Shown: piece by piece, positions 34,701 through 45,100 of the stretch
How the letters are laid out: the number at the start of each line of letters is the position of its first letter
Numbering within the stretch: position 1 is the first letter of the stretch
Source of the DNA: Ornithodoros turicata
Lineage: Eukaryota; Arthropoda; Arachnida; Ixodida; Argasidae
Direction: 5' to 3'
Length of the DNA: 64,000 nt
Assembly (NCBI RefSeq): GCF_037126465.1
Contig: NC_088206.1
Coordinates: 49,890,841-49,954,840, forward strand
Translations under genes and position numbers: made by a program
Notes under the pieces: model-generated
Databases searched by the model: none
What the model was told of the DNA's origin: nothing
The model's input: only the letters and a program-made list of their open reading frames with translations

Positions 34701-36116
34701 AGCAAACCGTTGCCCCCTTGTTGGCAGCAAAGTCAAACAAAAAATGTAAGTTTAAGTTGTATTAGACTCTCTGCATGCTATTGTGTTATGCTGGGTGAGC
34801 AGATGTCTCTGTGCCGATGATAAACCTTGCTCGGACTACCTATAGTTAGAAGGTTTTAAAAAACCTGTCACGTTAGGTACTTTAAACAAGGGAAGGGTAA
34901 AACGGTTTTCCACCAGCACACCCTCAAGCGGCGCAAGATAGAACCCCCAGGAGGAGTTTGGAAATTGCCGCAGGCAAAGGTGGCAACCCTACTTACCTTG
35001 CTGAGCTCTTCGTTTTTAATCTGTTGCAGCATTTTTGCATCCTGTTAGGTACATATGTAGGTGAGCGTGTGTGCAGGTGTGCCAGCAGTTACCCGTGTGG
35101 TTTTGCTATTTGCGAGTAGAACTTCTGCGTCGCTGCAGGTTGTGTGTAAAGTGCATGTATACCTGCATTACCTGCACCCCACTGAGCTAACACCCTTTTA
35201 CACCATCTTGGTAATTTGTAGAGTAATTCTGGTATATTTTACAGTTGCGAGCCCAAAATATACCCAAAGAGTAAATATTTCTTATTATTGTGCTGTCATT
35301 TGACCTTTCTCCAATGCACCTGTACTTTTCGCGTAATTAGCTGGCAAATTACAAACACTGAGCAGAACAGCACACACACTTGGGAGAGGGGGGGGAATGG
35401 CTCTACCCTGCAACACACAAGCTGCTTAGCCGAATCTCTCAGCATATTGCGAAGACAGGAGCAGTAATTACCATGCCAGTCATTCGACAAACGTCGTGCG
35501 AGTGCAATTGCACTGCTGACAAAGTAGCTTGTGTGCCGTTTGAAGAACTTGCAAACTCATGTAAGAAGCACTAAGGGGCTTTGGCCCACGAGATTATTCT
35601 AAAAGAAAAGGAGCTCATTTTGGCACAGTCATGAAAATTTGCATAACTTATTAGTACTTAAGTTTTTAGGGCAGTTCCACTTGAATGTCTTCCTTCAGTC
35701 CTCCCTCTGAGTGAGTATGAGTGACGTAGACATAAGTGTAAAGTCGTGACCGTCGGCAAAGCGTACTGTTGCATTGCTGTCCAAAATGATTCATGCACAA
35801 AGGAAGTGTTACCATTTGTACTACGTTCCTCTTTCAGATGTATCTGAAGTCACGTCTAAACTGCATCCTTATCCGTACCGACTTCAGCACTACAGAAAAG
35901 GTCTGCGAGGATAACAACTCGGATACAGCAAAGGAAGCAGAAGAGCAAGAAGAAGATAATGAGATGTGGGAGGCAATGGAGGAAGTGAATGAAACAAAGG
36001 ATGTGGAAGACTCCAAGCAAACTGCTCGTGTGTCTAGAAAACGGACAAGTGGTGCCGCAAAAAAACATGCTGCAAAAGTGAAAAAGTGCCAGAAACTGTC
36101 CAGTAAAGTAGAATGA
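16742..36116 (+). CDS. WDR74: WDR74 ribosome-biogenesis WD-repeat protein, nine exons
   Basis: Complete gene for an animal WDR74 (yeast Nsa1) homologue, a nucleolar WD40 protein needed for 60S subunit maturation; in human cells it works with the AAA ATPase NVL2 and the exosome helicase MTR4. Exons: 16742-16799, 16965-17059, 17118-17239, 17440-17503, 21711-21854, 26437-26538, 28716-28816, 30999-31197, 35838-36116. All introns are GT-AG, and phases join to give 387 residues, close to the 385 of human. Recognisable blocks: FVGAETGLLKG (exon 1), LVTCVSSGLLRVW (4), VVATGGKENDLKLWNLE (5), VWVTDMQFL (6), IVVGNTQGRVALVDLR and ASCGLDRFLRVHD (8), YLKSRLNCILI (9). The tail has an acidic patch and ends in a Lys-rich putative nucleolar signal. 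Large introns 4, 5, 7 and 8 are filled with transposons. Confidence 0.95.
17504..19606. other. First part of WDR74 intron 4
   Basis: No gene found. TTTAAAGGGA-type motifs at 18837 and 19379 look like termini of the TTAA-flanked MITE family seen at 22991-23493, but I could not pair them into full elements. The rest is unassigned. Confidence 0.4.
19607..20092. mobile_element. hAT-type MITE with perfect 8-bp duplication
   Basis: A 486-bp element with inverted ends starting CAGAGCCGTTTATAG and ending CTATAAATGGCTCTG, continuing as an inverted match for about 28 bp. It is flanked by GTACTCAC on both sides (19599-19606 and 20093-20100). This is hAT-like by duplication length and by the CAG start. 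Non-coding. In WDR74 intron 4. Confidence 0.88.
20175..20250. repeat. Repeat shared with 31550-31625
   Basis: About 75 bp including TTTGGTAGTGCATTTGG recurs at 31550-31625 in the same orientation. At that site it lies downstream of a CAGTGGCGTAGCCATTGG terminus (31506), so both may be parts of hAT-type elements related to the one at 1951-2362. Confidence 0.6.
20359..21326. mobile_element. Pogo-like non-autonomous element, TA-flanked
   Basis: A 968-bp element with TA duplications (20357-20358, 21327-21328) and ends CAGTAGAATCTCGATGATAC and GTATCATCGAAATTCTGCTG. Sub-terminal motifs of the type ATTCGTATCA recur several times inside both ends. The ends match the general pattern of pogo/Tigger-class elements. 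A smaller hairpin MITE is nested at 21081-21232. No transposase frame remains. Confidence 0.8.
21081..21232. mobile_element. Short hairpin MITE nested in the 20359-21326 element
   Basis: About 150 bp with roughly 50-bp inverted arms: AAGCAGCACAATGTACTG on the left pairs with CAGTGCATTGTGCTGCT on the right, and the inner GTGCAATAGGGTGGACGG pairs with CCGTCCACCCCTATTGCAC. The flanking duplication is not clear. Confidence 0.75.
21855..22346. other. Start of WDR74 intron 5
   Basis: No coding sequence, RNA gene or paired repeat recognised. Confidence 0.4.
22347..22640 (-). pseudogene. Pogo-type transposase C-terminal fragment
   Basis: The minus strand near 22635-22465 reads WILDAWCDASDDTVVRGF, then a SNAFDGMKDNE motif and an acidic Asp/Glu/Ser end. 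This is the layout of the C terminus of pogo/DDE transposases such as POGK-like proteins. The sequence TACCATATTTTGTCAACTC at 22347 resembles the termini of the element at 29362-30810 and may be its 3' terminus. The rest of the transposase is missing. Confidence 0.6.
22991..23493. mobile_element. TTAA MITE family B, copy 1
   Basis: A 503-bp element from TTAAAGGAGCATGGAAGTGA to its near-perfect complement TCACTTCCGTGCTCCTTTAA, with TTAA at both edges. The same kind of ends bound 44366-44845 and, less perfectly, 27265-27799. TTAA targeting suggests a piggyBac-class origin. Non-coding. Confidence 0.85.
23490..24433. mobile_element. TTAA MITE abutting copy 1 and sharing its TTAA
   Basis: It starts TTAAAGGAGCATTAAAGTGG, using the right TTAA of the preceding element as its left edge, and ends near CTGCTCCTTTAA at 24433. 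The inverted match is limited to about 13 bp, so the right boundary is less certain than for 22991-23493. Non-coding. Confidence 0.55.
24790..25080. mobile_element. MITE family A, copy 3
   Basis: Third copy of the repeat at 5270-5539 and 10242-10520, in the same orientation. The left end reads TAACCTCTACCC, lacking a G, and the right GGAGAGGTCTA. Nested in the element 22911-25359. Confidence 0.82.
25362..26436. other. End of WDR74 intron 5
   Basis: Two GGAACCCCGGTTG motifs (about 25898 and 26048) resemble sub-terminal sequence of hAT elements of the type found at 55934-56930, but no complete element was delimited. Otherwise unassigned. Confidence 0.4.
26966..27115 (-). repeat. Repeat R, inverted copy 1
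   Basis: About 150 bp that recurs in opposite orientation at 28421-28580. It contains AGCAACTGAACATTTATTTA (AATAAATGTTC on the minus strand) and the CCACGGACAGA and AAAGTGCCCCCGCAA segments. The AATAAA and CA-rich context looks like an LTR or 3' UTR piece of a retroelement. The family is not identified. Confidence 0.65.
27265..27799. mobile_element. TTAA MITE family B, copy 2
   Basis: 535 bp between TTAA sites. Ends read TTAAAGGGGCCCAGAATG and, on the complement, TTAAAGGAGCACAGAAAGCG. The outer 14 bp match family B with few differences. In WDR74 intron 6. Confidence 0.65.
28421..28580 (+). repeat. Repeat R, inverted copy 2
   Basis: Inverted counterpart of 26966-27115: GTCCACGGACGCTTGTGTGA, then AATAAATGTTCGG (about 28520) and TTGCTGGTTTTGAG. 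It ends 136 bp before WDR74 exon 7. The pair spans about 1.6 kb of intron 6 and could fold back in the pre-mRNA. Confidence 0.65.
29362..30810. mobile_element. Outer TA-flanked element with CCGTATTTACTC ends
   Basis: Ends CCGTATTTACTCACATAT and ATATGCGAGTAAATATGG are inverted, with TA at each side (29360-29361, 30811-30812). It also has sub-terminal TGCGTTCAATATGCG / GCGTCCAATATGCG repeats. It is interrupted by the Tigger-like element 29509-30396. A similar right end occurs at about 56692. In WDR74 intron 7. Confidence 0.7.
29509..30396 (-). mobile_element. Tigger-like pogo element with transposase C terminus
   Basis: Inverted ends CAGTCTAACCCGCA and TGCGGGCTCGACTG; TA is present at the right (30397) but not kept at the left. 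Inside, the minus strand (about 29900-29670) encodes an acidic linker and a C-terminal block (LDKTEMRVVNFFARNKTQAK, then IDFFAVK) typical of Tigger/pogo DDE transposases, which end with a short KQTTLDDFF-like helix. The catalytic domain has been deleted. Nested in 29362-30810. Confidence 0.75.
31506..31640. mobile_element. Truncated hAT-type terminus
   Basis: CAGTGGCGTAGCCATTGG at 31506 matches the termini of the MITE at 1951-2362. It is followed by sequence shared with 20175-20250. The other terminus is missing, so this is a fragment. Confidence 0.55.
31850..33795 (-). mobile_element. hAT element remnant split by another hAT
   Basis: The ends are inverted: ATCATTAAGGCCCTTGG near 31853 and AGGGCCTTAATCATCATT near 33795. 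The minus strand carries the end of a hAT dimerisation domain (INSADTERCFSKYKMIAGDR), whose upstream part resumes on the far side of the inner element at about 33301, showing that the inner element landed in the transposase gene. The right part (33355-33693) belongs to repeat family C, also seen at 54836-55744 and 60840-62185. In WDR74 intron 8. Confidence 0.7.
32130..33300 (+). mobile_element. Inner hAT element with perfect 8-bp duplication
   Basis: 1171 bp beginning CAGGGGTGCCAAAGTGG and ending CCGAACTCATCC-type sequence when complemented (right end TTCGGCACCCGTG). It is flanked by TTATAGGA at 32122-32129 and 33301-33308. The plus strand has a decayed transposase of the ZBED/GTF2IRD2-like hAT group (VDNVPDDLQIELIDLQCD near 32740-32790, CEQVFSVMNLNK near 32975). 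Stops and shifts make it dead. Confidence 0.88.
33796..35837. other. Rest of WDR74 intron 8
   Basis: AT-rich intron sequence without recognisable transposon ends, RNA genes or exons. Short open frames (for example 35061-35303) have no family resemblance. Confidence 0.4.
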
Positions 36117-36134
36117 ATCATTTGTGGAAGCTCT

Positions 36135-36140
36135 TTTATT
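36135..36140 (-). terminator. Poly(A) signal of DMAC2
   Basis: AATAAA on the minus strand 50 bp past the DMAC2 stop codon. It lies only 19 bp beyond the WDR74 stop on the other strand, so the two transcripts must overlap at their 3' ends. Confidence 0.7.
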
Positions 36141-36190
36141 TACACGCCTATGGTTATTTTAATGCTAACTACATCTCTTCCCAGAGTCTG

Positions 36191-39100
36191 TCAGCTTGGG
36201 TCTGGTGGTTTGGGCCCGTGTTCGTCGATATTTTCAGATACAAGCCTGGGCTGCCAGTAGTCGACGCCACGGATTTCGCACTGTGGTAGGCAATCTTCTA
36301 GCAAAACTGCGACTAAGTTTAGGTTCTTGATCTGGGGCAGGTATCCCAGTGTAACACTCTTCAGATTCCTGCACAGTGTAAGTTTTGAAAGGAGTTAGCA
36401 GGTCTTACATTACCCTTCCTATTTCTGTATGTGCTGCACTACAGTTAGTCCTGAGAACATCTGTCCTCATTTCGTGTGGCATGTCAAGGAGGTACCTATT
36501 TCTAATACAGGTTTCGAGACAAAAGTTTGCAGAGCAGTGTTGAAAGTGACAAAACAGAACACCACAGTGAATGGGGCTACTATGGTAACATGCACACACT
36601 ATACCTCAGCAGGAACACAGTTTGTGCAGATAATTTGATAAATTGGACCCACGTGAACAAGGGTAATATCTCAAGGCTTAGAGCTAGTTCTGTGCACAAT
36701 ACTGCTACAGGCAACATTATGGAAATAATTACAAAATACCAAAGCAAAATAACTGTTAAGGCTTAACCGTGTGGCATGAAAAACTACCTAGTTGAATTTT
36801 GCCTGAACCGAAATCGGGACCTAACTTTTTTCCGTGCATCACTGCATGCTACTGAACTGGAAGCTGAAGTTCGGCTGAAGACTTCTGGCCTTGGGGCACA
36901 TAACCTTTCACTCACCCAGCTCAACGAGGTAATCCCTGTATTCAGAGGAGGAAAAGTCGCAGACACGACAACAGTCGACCCGTTTACCACGTCATTGTTG
37001 CTATGGTTCTCCTTCCGGCTGAATAGCCATTGGATCCTTGCTACTTCTTCGGTCTACAACCTTCCGATTTCGGAACAGAAATGTAGCCTTGCCAGATCCG
37101 ACTCAATTCAGAACGAAACTCCAGTTGCCAAAAAAATTTTGGATCAAATTTCGGTTCGGAAAGAATTCGGCCGGTTTTCATGACGTGGTTCACGCTTTAC
37201 AGCATTTTTTTATTGCATGCAACATCTAGCAACGATAGCCTTTGTGGGTTTTCAAGACCCTGTACAAACCCTGCAGGAAGTCATACCTGATACAAGTTCC
37301 CTATCGACATGCAAACCTGCTTCCACAATGCAGGTGTACATACTGTAGCACAAACATCGTTACAATCAGGGATCGGAACCGTTATTTTTTTGGTTCAGTT
37401 TGGGTTCAGGTTCAGACATATTGGTACGGTTCGGGTTCAGCTCCGCAGCAGGGCAAAGTATCGGTTCGAACCATTTTAAATCGGTTTGAACCAGTTCAGG
37501 AAAGTGAATTTCAAACAGATTGTCATGGGTTAAAAGCAAGCACATCCTTACGATTCTCAAATAACACAAATGTTCTTTTGCTGTTGTTGTTGTTGCTGAC
37601 ACAGCAGTGGTTCACAGCAACACTGCGTGTTACAGATATGTGCATTTCAGGTGCAACGTTACGGTAGCATACTTAAAGCCATTAAATTTCTGCAGTAAAA
37701 AACTAGTTTTTCCACGAAGCAGAACCTCAAAATCCGCGAGTGTCTGCGGGAAAAAAAAAGAATTCTGCAGCAGCTTTCTGCGGCTCTGCAAGTGGACTAG
37801 GCCTACACAAAAAAATATTTTATTTGTCCTCTTGACTTAGAATACACCAACTAAGCACTCTCTTTTAGGTTCCAGGTAAACAAAGGAAACACAATGGAAT
37901 AAGTCAGCACTAGCTGATTTACAAGTCCAAGTAGCTATTGTGCTTTAGCATCAATAGATATTTCGTGTTTTGATTACGTAGTGAGTGCCTTTTTTTTTTT
38001 AGACAATGTCCCCATATTGGCTAAACGACCTTTCAGCATCAGCTGAGTTGATTGGCACAGGCAGATACCGTAAAGCAATCGATGCTAAAGCAGGCGTAAG
38101 CTCTTTCATTCCGGACCAGAAGCTCATGATGTCAAAATCTGTGCCACAGTGTGTTTCTTTTGAAAGAAACTGAGAAAGTGGGTTGTCACTGGCCGGCAAC
38201 TTGCCTACACTTTTAAGGTATAACTGCCATTCAGCATACAGAATGGCTGAGTGAGCTGCAAGTCTAGGAATGGCACTGTAGTGCTCTCGGTCCTGTGTCA
38301 GTGAAGTGATCTGTAGAGGGTCCAAACACCTTATGCACTTGAAAAACCTCCAGGTGTCAGATCCTTCCAAGTAGCACTCTGCTTTCTCGGCAGCTTTCTT
38401 CATTCCATTTTTTAGTTTCCTAGAAATGTGGAAAGCTTGGATTGCTGGCACATTTTCAGCTAGCATTAGGCTCTCGAAGTCCTCTTGCACCGCAGCCTTA
38501 AAATACCCCCACAATGTAAAGACAGCATTGTAGGCTTTATGACTAGATATCTGTTGGCTCTTTGGCCTGTTGGCTTTTTCCCAAAAACGCTGATGCAGCA
38601 CATGCTGTACTTTAGTTCTGTGTGTTGCTCACCAAGTAGCTGTTGAAGAAAGCCAATTTGCGCTGTGTCACCATACTTTTCTCGAACCTTCGTTAGAAGA
38701 GAAGGGTAGTGCTCAATACAGGGTGTCCCAGCTAACTGTGAACATATTTTTTAAAAATATATATAACACTTTTTCCAAGATGAAATCAATTGCAATATAG
38801 CATATGCTGAAGGGCACTCCCTAGGAGGGCATTAGCAAAGTCCAAAGGCAATGTCTTAATTAACTTTTTAATTATAAAAGCTACAAAGTTGTCCGAATGA
38901 GAACATCTGTTCCTTTCGGTCACCTGATATCGTAGCCGTTTTCAGAACAAAAATTCGTTCGATAGATCGCCTGCAAAAAAATCGTGAAGGAACGCCATTT
39001 TTTCTTTCTTTTGTTCATTGCGCTTCTTAGAAGACGCGTCTTTCCTTCACCCCCAATGTGAGAGGGAGAAAGAGCACACTATCGCCTCTCGCGTCCTGGA

Positions 39101-42100
39101 AAAAGATTAAAAGGAAACAGAAAATGCAACCCAAGATAAGGCCAGTTCCGATAGAGTCACCCGATACATTTGTTTTTGTTTTGTTTCCGCAAGTTAAAGC
39201 TCATCTTCCACGCATGAGGCGGCACTGTACTCCTTTCCCCTCTCACGTTGGAGATGAAGGAAATACGCGTCTGCGAAGATGCGCAATGAACAAAATTAAG
39301 AAAAAAAATGGCGTTCCTTCACTTCACTTCGAACGGATTTTTGTTCTGAAAACGGCTACGATATCAGGTGACCGAAGGGAACAGATGTTCTCATTGGGAC
39401 AACTTTGTAGCTTTTATAATTAAAAAGTTAATTAATGAAAGTTAATTAAGACATTGCCTTTGGACTTTGCTAATGCCCTCCTAGGGAGTGCCCCTTCGGC
39501 ATATGCTATATTGCAATTGATTTCATCTTGGAAAAAATGTTATATATATTTTTAAAAAATATGTTCACAGTTAGCTGGGACACCCTGTATAAGCCGAATG
39601 TACTTCCACAGCCTCTAGCCACGAGTTCTACCGTGTCTTGAATGGCGTCGGGGGTGTCTTGGGTTCTTGTACACCACACTGTTCCAGACACGATTTGTAG
39701 AGAGCACGTTTGCTGCTTGACAATCTGAACGCTTTTTTCATTGCCGCTACAAACTGGTCAACGAGTTCAAAAGAGCTCTGCATAGTGCCTCCCACAAGGT
39801 TCACCGTATGCGCGACACAAGTAAGGTGTACAGAATTTTTGCATAAGGGTCGGACATGTTCCTTATACGCCTTGATCATGTACACAGCGTTGTCGCTTAT
39901 GAAAGCCGTGACATCTTCAAACTTGATGCCCGTACGGCGTCACCATCTTGGCTACGATGCGGCCGATGGTACCCGCGTTTACTTCGTCAACGAACAGCAC
40001 TTCGACGACGATTGGCTTCAGGCGTTCCCCCACGCTGCTCGGTGGCTTCACAAAGAGAGCACTAACGACAGATCTTGATCTGTTGTCGGTGGTCTCGTCC
40101 ACTATTACAGAGACAGTCGATCCCCGCAATATGTTTTTCAGAGCAGCTACATGTCTTTCGAATAGCTGGGGGAACGCAAACGCGAAGCACGCCAGAATGA
40201 GGTATGGAGCCACCGTTAGTCACTCGCCGGTGGAGGAAGCTTCTAAGTTTGGGGTTGTCCACCTTCTCCAGTGGAATATTGGCGGAGATTAGGGCTTCTA
40301 GGAATTCCGTTACCACGTCGTCTTTGCCTACCTTGCTTTTCATCACGGATTCCAAGGTTTGTAACCTTGCGTTTGCGTCATCACTTGACTGCTGCACTTG
40401 TTCCCGTTTCAGCTTGTCTGCGTTCATGCAATGCTTCCCGCTAGCTAGGTGGTCGTCGATCGTTGATTTTTGTCTGTGATCAACAGATTTTGCACAAGCT
40501 TTACAAAAAAGAATTCCGCCGTCTTCATAAAAGCCCGCTGCCTTATATTCACGAGCGCGGGCCCGCACAGTTTTTGTACTCAGATGTGACATTACGCAGC
40601 GAGCAAGTTGTGGTTATGCGACGTTGCTCACAGCCACCAGCCGTTCGTGCGCCTCAAGGTGTGTTTTCGCAACCGTGGTTGGTTGGCTCCTTGTCCACGT
40701 GACGGCCCCTCCTTCCTCAAGTTTCGCATCGCTGATGCTCCTCACCGTTAGCACTGCGTGTTTGTTTCTTGTGCTTTTCGCTTTCGTTTTTACAGTTGAC
40801 GAAGAAAATTCCCCCAAACATGAAAACTGCATGAAAATTTGGAAAACTGAACGGGATATTGTCAGTTCCGCGCATTTCTGCACAAAAACACGTATTCTGC
40901 GAAGAATCTTCATTTCCGCGGGATTTCACGGAACTGCGGAAAGCTAAGGGCTTTAAGCATACTGTACTCTCTAGTTTACTCATCGTATACACATGTTACA
41001 TCCTGCTAAGGGACTTGAAAGCCCGAAATGAAAATAAAACTTGGGGTTACTGTACGACAAAAATCACGTACAAGGAAGCCCGCGACTGCCAAAAAGAAGA
41101 AGCAAATAGCTTGTCTTTTTTGACCATATATATTCCGGAAGTGTGTAATGTGCCTCCTCCACGAGTATTCTTGGGAGTTTCCCTTTTTCTTATGGAAATA
41201 TTATAACAACCCTCTGTCTAGTCAGGTATTAGCCGCTAAGGTAATTCAGCCTACCATACAACATACGAAGGAGGAAATACGAAATACCTCGCACACTTGG
41301 GTTGCAGTTTTGTTTTGTTCAGGTTTAGAATTTTCTTGGGAACCCCGTTCAGTTCGTTATGTAAATCGTAGTTCCGATATATCCCAACGTACGTTATGTC
41401 TGAGCCATTTCGCGAACCAGTAACCGCCTAATATTTTCGGTTCGGTTCAGTTCCGGTTCAGCAAAAAATATGGTGGCTTTCGGTTCAGTTTCGGTTCTGA
41501 CCCCTAGTTACAATGCCTTTGGCAACACCCTGCACCTTGTAGTCATGTCATACCGAGAGGCTGTTGCCTCTCCCTAACAATATATGAAGGAGCATATGCC
41601 CCTTTGCCCCCACTGCTCTGCGTCAGACGTACTATGACGAAGTAGACTGAATGGATCTCGGACTACAAGTTTTACAAGGCAGCAAGGTGTACAGCCATAC
41701 ATACGTGAGTCTGTAGAGTGAAGACAAGCCACGTTCTGTGATCTGGGTGCAACCCGACAAGTCAAGATGCTCGAGCGTATCTTGGAACTGGCTCAGACGA
41801 TCGACGCACCAGTCATCAATGAAAGGGCAACCGCACAAGCGCAGAGCTTTTAAGCTGCCCAGGTGCACTGAGATCCACAAAGGAAGGAAGGTTATTTCTG
41901 GATAACTTTCTGCCATAAGGCTATCGCATATACCTACCAAGATTTTCAAAGCCTTCGTAAATCAGCTCAGTTTCTGAAGCATCAATAGCCTCCAGATTCC
42001 AGCCCTCCTCATGTCGTATGGGTAGCCCCGTTTCCTCATCCTCCTTTTTCTTGTACCATTCCTCCTTGCCAACAAATTTCACAGATGCGCCACGGTGCAG

Positions 42101-45100
42101 TAAGAATGCTGCCGCAGCCAAATCGGGACCCAAGATACCGTGTCTTTCCGGGATATACCTTTTCAAAGACGTTTGTATAGGTACATTTTAGTCAAGTACA
42201 GGGCAGCACTAACAATGCCCTGAACCCAAGGATGAAAAATACCAGTATATATCATGTTAATGTGCACATTGATATCAATATCATGGTTAACACTGGCATA
42301 TCAGTAAGACATGAAATTGATTAAACCCAAGCGTAGAATATGCTTAGGGTTCTTCGTTTTTGGGTTAAACCCGATTTTTCACGATAGTTAGTTAGAGATA
42401 GTTTAGATAGTTTTTTACAGATAGTTAGAGATAGAGTTTCGGATAGTTCCACTTTTGTGCTCCAATGTTTTGGGGTAGAATTGCCTCAGCAGTGTTCAGT
42501 TTTAAGTAGAGGTGTGTGAATATTCGAAATTTCGAATACGAATCGAATATTTGCGATATTCGATTCGTATTCGTATTCGGAAATTTGATATTCGAAGTTT
42601 TTGAATATCACAGCAGCTTATTACAAAGCTGTCGCATGCTGCGCGTTGGAATTTGTACGTTGCGGTGTCTGCGCAGAACAAGAAAAAGAACAGCTGCAAA
42701 GCGACGCGCGGAGCTTCCAAGGTACGCTCAGCTGCGAATGCGCCGCTACACGTTCGGTAACCGAAACTGAAACCGAAACTAGTGCAGTTGCAGCCGCCAT
42801 CCAAACCGCCAAACGCAAAACCGCGGTACGCTTCATGCATCGTCAGCACATTTGCGGCTTTAGTGGATTGCAAATAAACTCTGAACATTCGTATGAGGCC
42901 TACAGTTCCGTGAAATTTCGGTTTAATATCGAAATTTTGTTGGTGTTGAGCTGAATACCGCTGTTCACCGTGCCATTGCATGCATAGCCAGAACCCGCTT
43001 CTCGAACGCGTTTTTTCGGTTTCGATTTGTGGTTGTCAGCGATATATGATAGAATTATGCTCGCGTGCGATGATAGCGATAATCGAGGAGTGAGACATGA
43101 CGATATTTCGACAAATGTTCACCAACTCCGGCGCTGTGCGACCGCGTATGTTAAAACGTGTCAACTAGGATGACAATCACATTGCGGAGTCATTTGAAAC
43201 TGCACTAACTGTTGTAACAAATGATATAGCAAGACGCATATAGCCTTAAGCCCGACCTGCATGGAACGATTTTGCTCGCGCGTGGGCGCGACAAAGCTTT
43301 GAGGCGCCCGCAGATTTTTGCCGTGAAATGAAAGAAGCGCCGAACACGAACGCCGCGGAAACAATCACGCGTGATGAGCACAGTCATACAACATCGTCGA
43401 GGATCGCGATTTTACTGCGCTAATGAATGAAGCTGTTCCAAGCTATGCATCACCGTCAGGAACGATGGTCTCACGCGTGACGTCACGCGTGAGAGCACAG
43501 TGAAACTGTGCAGCTTCTCGCGTACACGACAAATGTGGAAGGCATTGTCAGTGCAAGAAGAAAGCACTTGCCACCTTCAGTTTCCTTCTGAGATGTGCTC
43601 ATCACTAGACCATCCCACATTCTGAACATGTCATTACTCTTTACTTCCACTCTGTCTGTTTCACCAGCACTTGCAATGCCAACACAGGTGTTCACCGTAC
43701 ATGAAAGATTTTTGAAGTGCAAGTTTTTGTTTATGGTTTTCAGCTTGCCTCATGAGAACAGCACATTGTTCCACTGTAAAAATAATTTTACTGTACATGT
43801 GCATATAAGCATCTATACCCTATGCTAAGCCCCAATACATTAATACATATTCCGTATTAGCACTTGGGACATTTTTCTAAGGATAACACAACTGTGACGA
43901 TGTTTGTTTTCAGAGCTTAATTAACTTAATTAACTCTTAACTTGAATAACCCTTATCTTAATTAACTCTTAGAAGCCTTTATACTATGGCATGATATCCG
44001 ATTCGATATTCGAAGGACAATTTTGCAGATATTCGTATTCGATTCGTATTCGGAAATTTCAATATTCGCACACCTCTAGTTTTAAGCTCTTATCAATCAC
44101 TTTTGGGGCCGACCTTGTGTCAGGTGGCAAAGAAGGGTGTCAGAAGGCTGAATTTCTGACTTTAGCGTCAAGAAAGCATGACAAAGCACTGTGGGGCTCT
44201 GAATTTTCAGAGTTTGTAGCTGGGAGTCTGTGCAATACAGTTGCACTAAAGCTGTATTAATTCAGCATTATGCATGTTCTTGCTACTGTTCTAAGGAAGA
44301 GAGTTCTTGCAAAGTGTCGAATTTCTACCGTACTGCAGACAGAAATAAATTCTTAACCTCAGTACTTAAAGGGGCACAAAAGTGGAAGAATAAACACCAA
44401 CACAAAAGGAATGAGAGCCATCCGTTGCGTCGTTAATGCCTCATGGGCAAAAGAACCTGCAATTTACGCTTTCCCTCTCCCTCTCTTCCTCAAGAAGCCC
44501 GACAATACGGAGAGGCCTCGAATGATCCGCAAGTGATTGGACAAATCATTTGCGGAGACCAATGACGATGCACACCGCATCGTCGGCCTTCTTCAGGAAT
44601 TTGGAGGAGAGAGAGAGAGGAAAGGCGTACGTTGCGGTTTCTTAAGCTCATAAATCACGAACGACGCAATGGGTGAATCCTAATCCTTCGAGAATTTGTC
44701 TGTGCTCCTTGTCTCGGGTTTATTTCGCAGTCCTGCACCAGCTTGTCAGCACCATTTCGCTTTTGGCTAATCCTTTTATGTTGGTTAAGGTGATGGCGTC
44801 TTTCATTTGACAAGGAGAAAGTTTTGCGCTTTAGTGCCCCTTTAAGGCAAATGTAATGTGTGATATCCATGGACATATTGACGGTAAGTTCAATTTGTGC
44901 TTGGGAAGGGGGGGGGGGCGGTGTTCCAACAGATAAAAGAGAATTGCATGCATCACACACCTTTGATCATAAACACGCTTTTCAAACGTGCGAAGCTTCC
45001 TTTTCTCTCGAAGCATGTCCAGTGTCATGTGTGGTATCTGATGTAAACGTGACAGGAAATCAACATTGATGCTACGCTTCGAGAACAGCTCCGCCAATCC

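Larger units (their letters stand above)
37367..41506 (-). mobile_element. 4.1 kb hAT transposon with perfect 8-bp duplication
   Basis: Inverted ends CAGGGATCGGAACCG (37367) and CGGTTCTGACCCCTA (41506), flanked by GTTACAAT at 37359-37366 and 41507-41514. The minus strand encodes a decayed transposase. The N-terminal zinc-finger-like part (FCKACAKSVDHRQKSTIDDH near 40500, resembling CGBP1) is followed by the catalytic region with VIVDETTDNRSRSVVSALFV near 40110-40050 and HLTCVAHTVNLVGG near 39830-39780. The C-terminal dimerisation end is INSADAERSFSQYGDIV at about 38048-38000. A foldback MITE (38719-39587) interrupts the transposase between the catalytic and C-terminal parts. The ends are rich in GGTTCGGTTC-type repeats. 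It sits in DMAC2 intron 3. Confidence 0.92.

Noticed and set aside
35834..36121. Open frame antisense to the last WDR74 exon
   Set aside because: The antisense reading of an acidic and Lys-rich coding exon gives hydrophobic Ser/Phe-rich sequence; WDR74 is clearly the real frame.
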